A stretch of 17,057 nt of DNA from CAYUPI01 sp964446585 (GCA_964446585.1 CAYUPI010000088.1:1-17057), one strand, 5' to 3'. Numbered from the stretch's first letter, positions 7,145 through 14,361 are shown. Numbers and translations: made by a program. Notes: generated by a model from the letters alone, not told the origin.

Positions 7145-7410
7145 AAATGCCGGTCCAACCACTGAGAGCCCGTTTTGAAATCTCACCTCGTCGCCATGAT
7201 CGCGAAGGCATGGCCGTCATCATCGTTATGATCATGGTGAGCATTATCATGATCTACGTGGCGTTTAATCTGCGCACGCTGGCCTACTTGGGTCGCGAGC
7301 TGCGTTTAATCGAACGCCGGCAAGTCCAGCGTCTCCAAGCCATGACCAATGCTCCCGCGAACAAGCCTGTTCCTGACCAACCACAGGCCTCTGCCGGCTC
7401 GCCCCCGTAA
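7141..7410 (+). CDS. Very small GspK/PilX-like pseudopilin or membrane protein
   Basis: This 89-residue protein has a basic leader (about 1-22), then REG-MAVIIVMIMVSIIMIYVA, and a short charged tail ending in a Pro/Ala-rich stretch. The N-terminus resembles GspK/PilX, which lack Glu at +5, with Gly as the possible cleavage residue. The large GspK periplasmic domain (about 250 residues) is absent, so only the helix and a short coil remain. ATG 7141 forms an ATGA overlap with the previous stop. ATG 7147 is an alternative. A plain single-pass membrane protein cannot be excluded. Confidence 0.55.
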   Translation: MKMPVQPLRARFEISPRRHDREGMAVIIVMIMVSIIMIYVAFNLRTLAYLGRELRLIERRQVQRLQAMTNAPANKPVPDQPQASAGSPP

Positions 7411-7682
7411 TGATGAGGCTGATGGATCGAATCGAAGCCATTCGAAGATCAATGCGGGTCTTTGCGCTGGGCTGGATTGCCCTCTTGCCGCTCCTTGGCC
7501 TGATACCGGCGATTTGTGCGTTAGTCTCGGTTGGGCAAATTCGGGCGCGTTACCAGGACTCCTGGAATCCAGCCTCGCGCTACCTCAAAGCGGGGAGCGT
7601 GATGGCCCGCATCGGCTTCTATGCCTCCGCGACAATCATTTTTCTAGTTATCGCCGCATTCGTGCTGGGCCTCGTCGTCTAG
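7410..7682 (+). CDS. Two-helix membrane protein of unknown function
   Basis: This 90-residue protein has two hydrophobic segments (about 17-41 and 68-90) separated by a polar loop, VGQIRARYQDSWNPASRYL. ATG 7410 overlaps the preceding TAA by one base, so it is the last member of the coupled pseudopilin operon. I do not recognise a family with confidence. The pattern of Gly/Pro-rich first helix, a GQIRAR-type loop and a second helix recalls small DUF4190-like membrane proteins. It could be an assembly accessory of the filament-like machine or an unrelated passenger. Confidence 0.6.
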   Translation: MMRLMDRIEAIRRSMRVFALGWIALLPLLGLIPAICALVSVGQIRARYQDSWNPASRYLKAGSVMARIGFYASATIIFLVIAAFVLGLVV

Positions 7683-7889
7683 AAGCCTGTCATAGAATCG
7701 AAAACGGGTCAGGCCGTAAGTTTGACGCCGCGAGCGATTTGTCAGGTTTTCCCGCCGCGGCGCACGATACCAATCTACGGTTGACCCGCTTACGGCGTCG
7801 TTGTTTGCGGCTGTGCCGCTCGCTGCAAGAATCAATCGCTGGATTGGCCCTTTACCACCAGGCTCGACGGGATTTTACTGGATCTTCCG
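7683..7889. other. Gap of 207 bp before the ABC-2 permease
   Basis: I see no gene here. GCCGTAAG (7713-7720) has an exact inverted copy CTTACGGC (7789-7796). GGGTCA/TGACCC flank these in the same order, so the two pairs cannot nest in one hairpin. The permease frame is open from 7785 but has no good start before ATG 7890. A promoter for the permease may lie here, but I could not identify convincing -35/-10 boxes. Confidence 0.3.
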
Positions 7890-10310
7890 ATGAACGAATC
7901 GCGTCCAAGCCAATCGCGCCGCGCCTTTCAGGTAGGACCCGACAAGGTCACAGTAGCAGGAGACGAGGTTCTGATCGAGACACGGCGGCCGATGCCCGAT
8001 TGGCAAGTGCGCGAACTGAATCCAGTCCCGATATACTTCGAGGAGCGAAAATACTTGCTGGTGCAGAGAGCCAAGTGCACGCGCCCGTACGCGGCCACGT
8101 ATCTGCTAAAGCCCTGGCCGGCAGATCAGGTCTCCAACAGTTTACGGTTCCACACTTACGATACAGAAACAGTGGCGGAGCGCGACGCGGCCTGGCGCGG
8201 TGGGCACATCGCTGAAGGAGTCCGCCTGGTGCTTCTGCCGGTTTATCCGTTCCTCGGCCTGCTCTGGTCTGGAACACAGCTCCGGCTGATTCGCTTCGGC
8301 TTCGTGCCGCGAAACCTGACGCGCAGCTCGCTTATGGCTATGGGCTTTGGTATCATTCCGGGTGTTTTCCTTGCCGTCCTCCTGTTCGGGAGTCCTACCT
8401 GGCTGGCGCCGATTGCCATGCTGTTCCTGGTGGCAGCGATGGTGGATTCGCTCATGCGCAGTCACTATTACACGCGCGACGAATCCTGGACTGGCGGATT
8501 CCTCGAGTGGTTACTTCCCAGAGCCCGAGAAGCGCCCGATCGGCTCGAAGCGCGGACCCTGGGCTTTTGGGCCAGCATGGAAGTTTTGATCTTCAGCGCA
8601 GCAGAAAACGCCGCAACACACAATCAGAGTCCAAAAAAATGGCTCTCGTTCCAGGTGCCGCCGATCATCGAACGCGAGCTGCGGCTGGCCTTGCGAAAAC
8701 AGCAACCAATCCGGCGCCGCTGGCGTTTGGCTGCCCTCTGCACGTCAGGTGCAGTGGTCTTAAGCCTGCTGGCGGGCCGGTCGGCGGGGCGTGATCTTCA
8801 TCAGCTACTCTGCCTGGCCGGGTTTTATGTCGTGGCGCGTGTGCCGAAGCGCATCGCCGGGCTGTTCTCGGCCGAACGGCGGGACCAAACTCTCGGACTG
8901 CTGTTCATCAGCGGCATGAGCGCGGGCGAGGTTTTCTTGAGCAAGGCGATCAGCGCGGTGGCGATTGTATTCGCCGATCTGCTGGCCATCGTGCCAGTAC
9001 TGGCGCTGCCTTTCCTAATGGGCGGCGTCTCGTTCGAGCTGTTTCTGGCAACGGCGCTCTGCCTGCCTAACCTTCTGCTCTTCGCATTGGCGGTTTGTCT
9101 CTTCGGTTCCGCACTAAGCGGTGACGAAGGTGCGGCGGTGATTCTCACGGTCGGGCTGGGCCTGGCATTCGCCGCGGTACCGCCGGCGCTCTACCTGGCA
9201 CACAGCGTTTTCGCCAGTAGCAGCCAGCCTGTGCACTGGCTGCTGCTTTACAGCCCGGCCTACGGTCCCTGGCTCGTGTTCAAAGGGTTCTCCGTCGGCC
9301 ACGCGCCCGAGTTCTGGAGCAATCTCTTCATTACTTTCTCCTTATCCGTGCTCTGTTTGGCGGCGGCGGCCTACGTCCTGGCGCGGATTTGGCGCGAGCG
9401 CAACCGGCGCGGTTGCATCCGCCGATGGCGCGAGTGCAGGCGGGATTCGACACGCGGGACAGCGTCCTGGCGGCGGCGTCTCGCCGCAAAGCGGCTCAAG
9501 ACGAATCCGTTCGCGTGGTTGGCCGCCAGAGATCGGCGTCCGGCGAGGCTGGCCTGGCTCCTCGTGAGTGCTCTGACATGCCTCTGGCTCGCGGGTTGGG
9601 TGCTCTGGCCGGCCAAATGGCCGAGCGTGCCGAACTTCTTCATCACTGCAACCATAATGAATCTGTCGCTGCGCTGGGTGACCCACTACACCGCTGCCTC
9701 CGGCCTCACCTTGCCCCGGCGCGACGGCACCTACGAATGGTTGCTGACCACACCGCTGCCACCTGGCGACATCGTGCGTGGCCAGCTCGAAGCCTTGCGC
9801 TGCCATTTTCGCTGGCCCTGCCTGGCAGCGCTTGCGCTCGAATTCGCCATGATGCTCGGCGGACTCAGCCTGCGGCAATGGAACGCAAGCTCACTATTGG
9901 TGTATTTCATTCTGTGGGCCGGGCTTCTTTCCTGGGAATGGAACCAAAGCTGGAACCCGCGCGGGGCACTCGTCAGCATGTGGGCAGGATTAAACAGCGG
10001 CCAGCCACTCAAAGCAGTCTGGAGTGTGATGGGTTTCAACTTCTGGGTCTGGATGTTGCTGCTCTTCAATCTGCGCCAAGGCATCAGCGGCTTAAGCAAG
10101 TTTCCGGTCGGTTCGTTAGACGAGCTTCTGTGGGTTTTTACGGGAGGTCTTATTTTTGTCGCTATGTTCTTGAATTCTCGCGCCAATCTGAGGATCTTGC
10201 AGCGCCGTCTGGCAGACGAATTCCGGGAGATCGTGCGCGAGCCGCTGCCCGACCATCAGGATCCGCGCTTTTGGCACTGGAACCTCCGCGAACGCTTTCC
10301 GCGGGGTTGA
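7890..10310 (+). CDS. Large ABC-2-type transporter permease with two fused modules
   Basis: This is an 806-residue inner-membrane protein with about twelve or more hydrophobic segments. Residues 1-105 are polar. Two or three helices follow at about 110-190. Module 1 has PIIERELRLALRK (258-270), then AERRDQTLGLLFISGMSAGEV (split here as AERRDQTLGLL at 328-338 and SAGEVFLSKA at 344-353) and a helix bundle to about 500. After a very basic linker (about 500-550), module 2 repeats the pattern: NPFAWLAARDRR (539-550), RRDGTYEWLLTTPL (610-623) and GDIVRGQLEA (626-635), followed by more helices. The spacing is nearly the same in both (about 70 residues), which suggests internal duplication or fusion of two ABC-2 half-permeases. 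No ATP-binding partner is in the window, so the substrate is unknown. It is separated from the pseudopilin operon by 207 nt and converges on the minus-strand genes. Confidence 0.75.
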   Translation: MNESRPSQSRRAFQVGPDKVTVAGDEVLIETRRPMPDWQVRELNPVPIYFEERKYLLVQRAKCTRPYAATYLLKPWPADQVSNSLRFHTYDTETVAERDAAWRGGHIAEGVRLVLLPVYPFLGLLWSGTQLRLIRFGFVPRNLTRSSLMAMGFGIIPGVFLAVLLFGSPTWLAPIAMLFLVAAMVDSLMRSHYYTRDESWTGGFLEWLLPRAREAPDRLEARTLGFWASMEVLIFSAAENAATHNQSPKKWLSFQVPPIIERELRLALRKQQPIRRRWRLAALCTSGAVVLSLLAGRSAGRDLHQLLCLAGFYVVARVPKRIAGLFSAERRDQTLGLLFISGMSAGEVFLSKAISAVAIVFADLLAIVPVLALPFLMGGVSFELFLATALCLPNLLLFALAVCLFGSALSGDEGAAVILTVGLGLAFAAVPPALYLAHSVFASSSQPVHWLLLYSPAYGPWLVFKGFSVGHAPEFWSNLFITFSLSVLCLAAAAYVLARIWRERNRRGCIRRWRECRRDSTRGTASWRRRLAAKRLKTNPFAWLAARDRRPARLAWLLVSALTCLWLAGWVLWPAKWPSVPNFFITATIMNLSLRWVTHYTAASGLTLPRRDGTYEWLLTTPLPPGDIVRGQLEALRCHFRWPCLAALALEFAMMLGGLSLRQWNASSLLVYFILWAGLLSWEWNQSWNPRGALVSMWAGLNSGQPLKAVWSVMGFNFWVWMLLLFNLRQGISGLSKFPVGSLDELLWVFTGGLIFVAMFLNSRANLRILQRRLADEFREIVREPLPDHQDPRFWHWNLRERFPRG

Positions 10311-10364
10311 GGAACAGCCTGGAAACACTGCAAGACGTTCACTAACCCATTACGGCACCACGTC

Positions 10365-11246
10365 CTACCGACGAGCCGGGCCCAGATCGAACTCGATGCT
10401 GGTGCGCGAGCCGCTCTTGCGGTTGCGAATTTCCATCTCCTGCAGTTGATATTCGCCCTGGATTTTTTCGAATTCCTTGGGGTCGAATCGCTTCACCAGT
10501 TCGCCCTTGGCATTGTAGGCATCGGCGTGGACAATTCCGTGCGGCGGTTCCAACTCAATCCACGAAATCACGCGCGCGTAACCGTCTGCGGCGGGCTTAG
10601 GATTGACGCTTTCGAGCACGTTACAGAAACGGCTGCGGCGCATTTCCTTTTTTGACAGCCGCTGCTGCGGCCAGTGTAGGAATTCGAGGCCGAGATCGGC
10701 CACCCAAAAATCCGAGCCGGCGAATGGAATCATGGCTTCGTTTCCGGTCAGCGTTCTCGCCGGCGCGCCGTTCTCGCTGAGCAGATATTGATTGGGCCGG
10801 CCATCGGTATGGATCACAGTCAATTTGAGTTCGCGGCGTGGCGGGCCGGGATCTTTGGCCTCATAGACGCTGGTGGAGCCGGTGGCGGACGAGCAGATCT
10901 CGAAACGCATCGGCAGCTCCCGCTGCAGGCCGCTGGCATCGCGGATTTTGAGCAGACCGGAGTTGGTTTGGGAGGGCTTCTGCGAGAGCACGTCCGCCAC
11001 CAAAGCGTGCGCTTCGCTTTCAGCTTGGGCGGCGTTCAGCGTGACTGCGCGTTGGTCGGCTTGGCGTTGGCCAAAGCAGGGGGGGGCGAGGACCAACGAA
11101 CATCCAAGCACCAAGATCGAAGATCCAGAAAAGAGCCAAAAACCAAATCCCAAACCACCGTCGGCCAGGCCCGAAGTCAAATTGGAGATTGAATTTTGGT
11201 GCTTTTCTGGAGCTTGGTGCTTGGTCCTTGGAGCTTCCCCAATCAT
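10365..11246 (-). CDS. LolA-like outer-membrane lipoprotein-sorting protein
   Basis: The 293-residue ORF has a C-terminal half typical of the LolA-like 'outer membrane lipoprotein-sorting protein' family: FWVADLGLEFLHWP (180-193), a basic KKEMRRSRFCNVLES stretch (199-213), YARVISWIE, ADAYNAKGELVKRFDP (241-256) and a final QEMEIRNRKSGSRTSIEFDL strand pair (269-288). Such proteins act in the periplasm in lipoprotein or lipid handling, though the exact cargo here is unknown. Residues about 33-59 form the hydrophobic core of a signal peptide. Residues about 4-53 are encoded by a palindromic repeat (11088-11237), which makes the N-terminus abnormal. ATG 11246 overlaps the lon stop (ATGA), implying coupling to lon. 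No other ATG lies before the hydrophobic segment. TTG codons inside the repeat are alternatives. An 8-G tract lies at residues 54-56. Confidence 0.75.
   Translation of the reverse strand: MIGEAPRTKHQAPEKHQNSISNLTSGLADGGLGFGFWLFSGSSILVLGCSLVLAPPCFGQRQADQRAVTLNAAQAESEAHALVADVLSQKPSQTNSGLLKIRDASGLQRELPMRFEICSSATGSTSVYEAKDPGPPRRELKLTVIHTDGRPNQYLLSENGAPARTLTGNEAMIPFAGSDFWVADLGLEFLHWPQQRLSKKEMRRSRFCNVLESVNPKPAADGYARVISWIELEPPHGIVHADAYNAKGELVKRFDPKEFEKIQGEYQLQEMEIRNRKSGSRTSIEFDLGPARR
11079..11086. repeat. G8 homopolymer tract in the signal-peptide region of the LolA-like gene
   Basis: Eight consecutive G on the plus strand read as CCCCCCCC in the gene. The tract falls where the repeat-derived leader joins the conserved part of the protein. 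A change of one base would move the leader out of frame with the mature protein, so it is a candidate slippage site or a base-call risk. The current length keeps a plausible signal peptide in frame. Confidence 0.5.
11088..11237. repeat. Imperfect palindromic interspersed repeat
   Basis: The left arm (about 11088-11154) and right arm (about 11180-11237) are inverted copies around a 25-nt centre. Exact shared blocks are CCAAGCACCAAG (11104-11115) with CTTGGTGCTTGG (11213-11224), and TCCAGAAAAG (11124-11133) with CTTTTCTGGA (11202-11211). The flanking positions match at about three in four bases, with a 6-nt indel. The A/T-rich, CTTGG-rich composition differs from the GC-rich genes around it. 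I recall similar GGTGCTTGG-type repeats between genes in Verrucomicrobia and Planctomycetes, but could not check. It lies directly after lon and inside the 5' end of the LolA-like ORF. Confidence 0.75.
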
Positions 11247-13636
11247 TTTCCCTTCAGTGCCAACGGTAACAGCTCGGAAATATGCCGAATAAAATGCACT
11301 TTCATCTTATCGCGCACCTCCGCAGGCACTTCGCTCCAATCAGGAGAATTTTGATCCGGCAAAATTACTTCCTTAATGCCGAAACGGGAGGCCGCCAGGA
11401 CCTTCTCTTTGATGCCTCCGACGCGCATGACGCGGCCGCGCAGACTAATTTCACCAGTCATGGCCGTGTCCGACCGCACACGCCGGTGTGTGAGCAGCGA
11501 GGCAAGTGCGGCCACAACGGTCACACCCGCGCTTGGCCCATCTTTGGGAGTGGCTCCCGCCGGCACGTGGATGTGGATGTCGAATTTGCTGTAATCCGTC
11601 AGGTCGATCTTGAGCGCAACCGCCTGGCTGCGCAGATAGCTGAGCGCGGTCTGCGCGCTTTCCTTCATCACTTCGCCAAGCGACCCGGTCAGCAGTAAGC
11701 TACCTTTGCCCGGCATTCGCGTTGCCTCGATGAACAAAATCTCGCCGCCCACTGGCGTCCAGCCCAGCCCGGTTGCGATGCCAAATTCTTTGATCGACTC
11801 GGCCGTTTCATTCGCAAATCGTTCGGCACCCAAATAGTCCACCAGGGCCGCCGGTTTAAGCACTAGATTCCCGATTTCGCCATTGCTGACGATGCGACGG
11901 GTGGCTTTCCGCGTCAGCGCCGCTATCTCACGCTCCAGTTGCCGCACGCCCGCTTCACGGGTGTAGGCTTGAATGACCCGCCGCAGAGTCGAGTCGGGGA
12001 ATTTCACTTCTTGTTTGGAGAGGCCATGTTCCTCGAGTTGGCGCGGCACGAGGTAGCGCTTGGCGATCTGCAGTTTTTCCGACTCGGTGTAACTGGGCAG
12101 ATCGATCACTTCCAACCGGTCGCGGAGAGCGGGATGAATCGGCTCGAGCCAGTTGGCGGTGGTGATGAACAGGACGCGGGACAGATCGAAAGGCAGATCC
12201 AGATAATGATCGGTGAACGTGTTGTTTTGCGCCGGATCCAGTACTTCCAACAGTGCCGCGGCCGGGTCACCGCGGAAGTCGGCGCCGACTTTATCCAGTT
12301 CATCGAGCAGAATCACAGGATTGCGGCTTTCGACGCGGCGCAGGGTTTGAATGATGCGTCCGGGCAGTGCACCGACGTAGGTGCGGCGGTGCCCGCGAAT
12401 CTCGGCTTCGTCCCTCATGCCGCCGAGGGAGATACGTGCGAATTTGCGACCCAGTGCGTCAGCCACGCTTCGACCCAGGGATGTCTTCCCCACTCCCGGA
12501 GGGCCGACCAGACACAGGATCGGGCCTTTGATCTGCTTGCGGCGCTTGATCACCGCCAGAAATTCCAGAAGACGATCTTTAACTTTGGTCAGGCCGAAAT
12601 GCTGCTCGTTGAGGATCCGCTCGGCCTCGGCCAAATCAATCTTATCCTCGGTCTCTTTCGTCCAAGGCAGAGACAGAATCCAATCCAGGTAATGCCGTGT
12701 CACGCCGTACTCGGCGGCGGCGGGCGGCATTTGCTGCAGCCGTTCCAATTCCTGCGCGGCGACTTTTTTTGCCTCCGCAGGAAGGGGCGTTTGCTCTAGC
12801 CTTTCCCGCAGGGCGCGGACTTCCCCAGCGTTGGGATCGGACTCACCCAATTCGCGCTGGATCGCTCTCAACTGTTCGCGCAGGAAAAAGTCGCGCTGGG
12901 TCTTGGAGATGGAAGTGGCGACCTCAGTTTGGATTTTGGAACTGAGCGTCAAGACTTCATGCTCGCGGTTAAGCATTGGGAGCAACCGGGTCAGCCGCTC
13001 TTTAACCGAGCTGGTTTCCAGCAACGCCTGGCGCTCGGCAAGGTCGAGGTTCAGGTTGACCGCAATGAGATCTGAGAAATGGCCCGGGTCTTCCGTGTTG
13101 AGCGCGGCAATTTTGATCTGCTCGGACAACGCCGGGGAGAGTTTGATGATTTCCTGGAACTGGCTCTGGGCGTTGCGCAGCATCGCCGTCAGTTCGACCG
13201 AATCCTCGGTGATGTCCTTGATCAACTCGAACCGTGCGCAGAGATAGGGATCAGTCTCGGTATAGTCCTTGATCCGAATCCGCCACAGGCCCTCGACCAG
13301 CACCCGAACGGTGTTGTCCGGGAACTTGAGCATCTTCAACACGCGCGCCGCGCAGCCGACATCGTGCATCTCGTGCGGCAGCGGATTTTCGGCTTCCGGC
13401 TTGCGCTGCAGCGCCACCCCCAGCAAGCGTTCGCCGCCGACGACATCGTCAATCAGCTTGGTGCTCTGGGCCGTCTCGACGAGCAACGGCGCGACCATGC
13501 CGGGGAAAATGACGATGTCCGACAGTCCGAGAATCGGCAGGCGTTCCGGCAACGAGCTGGAGGAAACGCGCGAAGGCGCTTCGGTGCTGCCGGAAGCTCC
13601 CAGGATACTAATAAATTCGGTGTCAGGCGAGGTCAT
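11243..13636 (-). CDS. lon: ATP-dependent Lon protease
   Basis: This is a cytoplasmic AAA+ serine protease that degrades misfolded and regulatory proteins. Numbering from the TTG at 13645 (800 residues), the order is: N-terminal substrate-binding domain beginning LPILGLSDIVIFPGM (36-50), coiled region at about 200-320 (DFFLREQLRAIQRELGE), Walker A GPPGVGKT (381-388), Walker B VILLDELDK (444-452), sensor NW at about 498-499, and the protease domain with the catalytic Ser in KDGPSAG (S705) and Lys in GGIKEK (K748). The 43-residue Ser-Lys spacing equals that of E. coli Lon. All key residues are present, so it should be active. ATG 13636 is preferred over TTG 13645; neither has a clear Shine-Dalgarno. 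It lies 45 nt after the Hsp20 gene, and its stop overlaps the start of the LolA-like gene, giving a proteostasis operon. Confidence 0.96.
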   Translation of the reverse strand: MTSPDTEFISILGASGSTEAPSRVSSSSLPERLPILGLSDIVIFPGMVAPLLVETAQSTKLIDDVVGGERLLGVALQRKPEAENPLPHEMHDVGCAARVLKMLKFPDNTVRVLVEGLWRIRIKDYTETDPYLCARFELIKDITEDSVELTAMLRNAQSQFQEIIKLSPALSEQIKIAALNTEDPGHFSDLIAVNLNLDLAERQALLETSSVKERLTRLLPMLNREHEVLTLSSKIQTEVATSISKTQRDFFLREQLRAIQRELGESDPNAGEVRALRERLEQTPLPAEAKKVAAQELERLQQMPPAAAEYGVTRHYLDWILSLPWTKETEDKIDLAEAERILNEQHFGLTKVKDRLLEFLAVIKRRKQIKGPILCLVGPPGVGKTSLGRSVADALGRKFARISLGGMRDEAEIRGHRRTYVGALPGRIIQTLRRVESRNPVILLDELDKVGADFRGDPAAALLEVLDPAQNNTFTDHYLDLPFDLSRVLFITTANWLEPIHPALRDRLEVIDLPSYTESEKLQIAKRYLVPRQLEEHGLSKQEVKFPDSTLRRVIQAYTREAGVRQLEREIAALTRKATRRIVSNGEIGNLVLKPAALVDYLGAERFANETAESIKEFGIATGLGWTPVGGEILFIEATRMPGKGSLLLTGSLGEVMKESAQTALSYLRSQAVALKIDLTDYSKFDIHIHVPAGATPKDGPSAGVTVVAALASLLTHRRVRSDTAMTGEISLRGRVMRVGGIKEKVLAASRFGIKEVILPDQNSPDWSEVPAEVRDKMKVHFIRHISELLPLALKGK

Positions 13637-13681
13637 GGTCGCCAATCAATACTTGTTAGACGACCGCCGCCCGGAAAAGGT

Positions 13682-14107
13682 TCAGAGAAGAGATGAATTC
13701 CCCTCGGCGATCGGCACTTTGGTGCTCTTGGTCGGCCGCTGTGCCATCGGCACGTCGATCCGCAGGAAACCGTTCAGATAGGATGCTTTGGCCTGGGTCA
13801 GATCATAGCCCGGCGGCAGCTCCAGCACGCTTTCGAACGGGCCATAATTGATCTCCATCGCCAGAAAGCTGCATTTGGAAGCGCGGCAGCCATCGGGCCG
13901 CGTGCCGCTGATGCGCAGCCGGTTGGACTCGACGGTGATCTCCAAATGTTCGCTCCGCATCCCGGCCAATTCCACCTTAACGACGAGTCCGTTATCGGTG
14001 GCATATACATCGGTGTTGGGGACCCATTGCGTCCGGGCCGAGCCTTCACGCGTGCCAACGGAGCGAGTCAGAAACTGCACGGACGAGCTAACTTTGCACA
14101 TGGCCAT
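13682..14107 (-). CDS. Hsp20/alpha-crystallin family small heat-shock protein
   Basis: This 141-residue ATP-independent holdase would bind unfolding proteins and keep them refoldable or degradable. The alpha-crystallin domain spans about residues 28-125: VPNTDVYATDNGLVVKVELAG, in which the sheet starts, then HLEITVESNRLRISGTR, FESVLELPPGYD, and the signature A-x-x-x-N-G-F-L-x-I-x-V-P (ASYLNGFLRIDVP). A short insert with two cysteines (CRASKC) precedes the dimerisation strand. The C-terminal tail lacks a clear I-x-I motif, so large oligomers may be weak. ATG 14107 is used; ATG 14101 is two codons in. It is directly upstream of lon, which suggests substrate hand-off and shared stress control. 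I found no convincing CIRCE or sigma-32 site upstream. Confidence 0.92.
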   Translation of the reverse strand: MAMCKVSSSVQFLTRSVGTREGSARTQWVPNTDVYATDNGLVVKVELAGMRSEHLEITVESNRLRISGTRPDGCRASKCSFLAMEINYGPFESVLELPPGYDLTQAKASYLNGFLRIDVPMAQRPTKSTKVPIAEGNSSLL

Positions 14108-14154
14108 CTCAGCGGAAAAACTATCTCAGCCCCTGCGATTACGCAAGTGCCGTC

Positions 14155-14361
14155 TCAATTCATTCTAAGCAGCACCTCAGGCCGCTGCCCTTTGCGCGCG
14201 CGAAAGACGATCGAGCTTTGGGGAGCCGAGGAAGGGACGGCAGCACACCCGCAATGAGTGTCCCGTTGGAAGTTGAATTTGCGTTTTCGAAACTTGCCCC
14301 AGGCCAGCAACCCGGCCGCAGCGGCAACGATCAACAACGATACCCACGACTGCCAATCCAT
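14155..14361 (-). CDS. Small single-pass membrane protein with a Cys-Gly-Cys motif
   Basis: This 68-residue protein begins MDWQSWVSLLIVAAAAGLL, one membrane helix, then a strongly basic KFRKRKF stop-transfer segment and THCGCAAV in the soluble part. It ends in a basic, strand-like tail (SIVFRARKGQRPEVLLRM). The helix, basic patch and cysteine layout resemble FeoB-associated Cys-rich membrane proteins, but the cysteines are only two. ATG 14361 is preferred; ATG 14373 would add MFAT. It precedes the Hsp20 gene by 47 nt on the same strand, so it may be first in the hsp20-lon operon. Function is unknown; metal or redox binding is a guess from the Cys pair and nearby His. Confidence 0.55.
   Translation of the reverse strand: MDWQSWVSLLIVAAAAGLLAWGKFRKRKFNFQRDTHCGCAAVPSSAPQSSIVFRARKGQRPEVLLRMN

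Noticed and set aside
7713..7796. Inverted pair GCCGTAAG / CTTACGGC
   Set aside because: The arms are 68 nt apart. The neighbouring GGGTCA/TGACCC pair is in the wrong order to extend the stem, so no good hairpin or terminator forms.
7349..8215. Long open frame bridging the gap between the small membrane protein and the ABC-2 permease
   Set aside because: It overlaps three better-supported genes in another frame. Its translation is rich in Arg, Ser and Pro with no recognisable domain, typical of an out-of-frame shadow in GC-rich DNA.
11939..12799. Plus-strand frame of 286 residues opposite lon
   Set aside because: It lies entirely antisense to the well-conserved Lon AAA+ region and has no recognisable domain; a shadow frame.
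14108..14154. CIRCE or heat-shock sigma site before the Hsp20 gene
   Set aside because: No TTAGCACTC-N9-GAGTGCTAA element and no clear CTTGAA/CCCCAT pair was found on the minus strand in this short gap.
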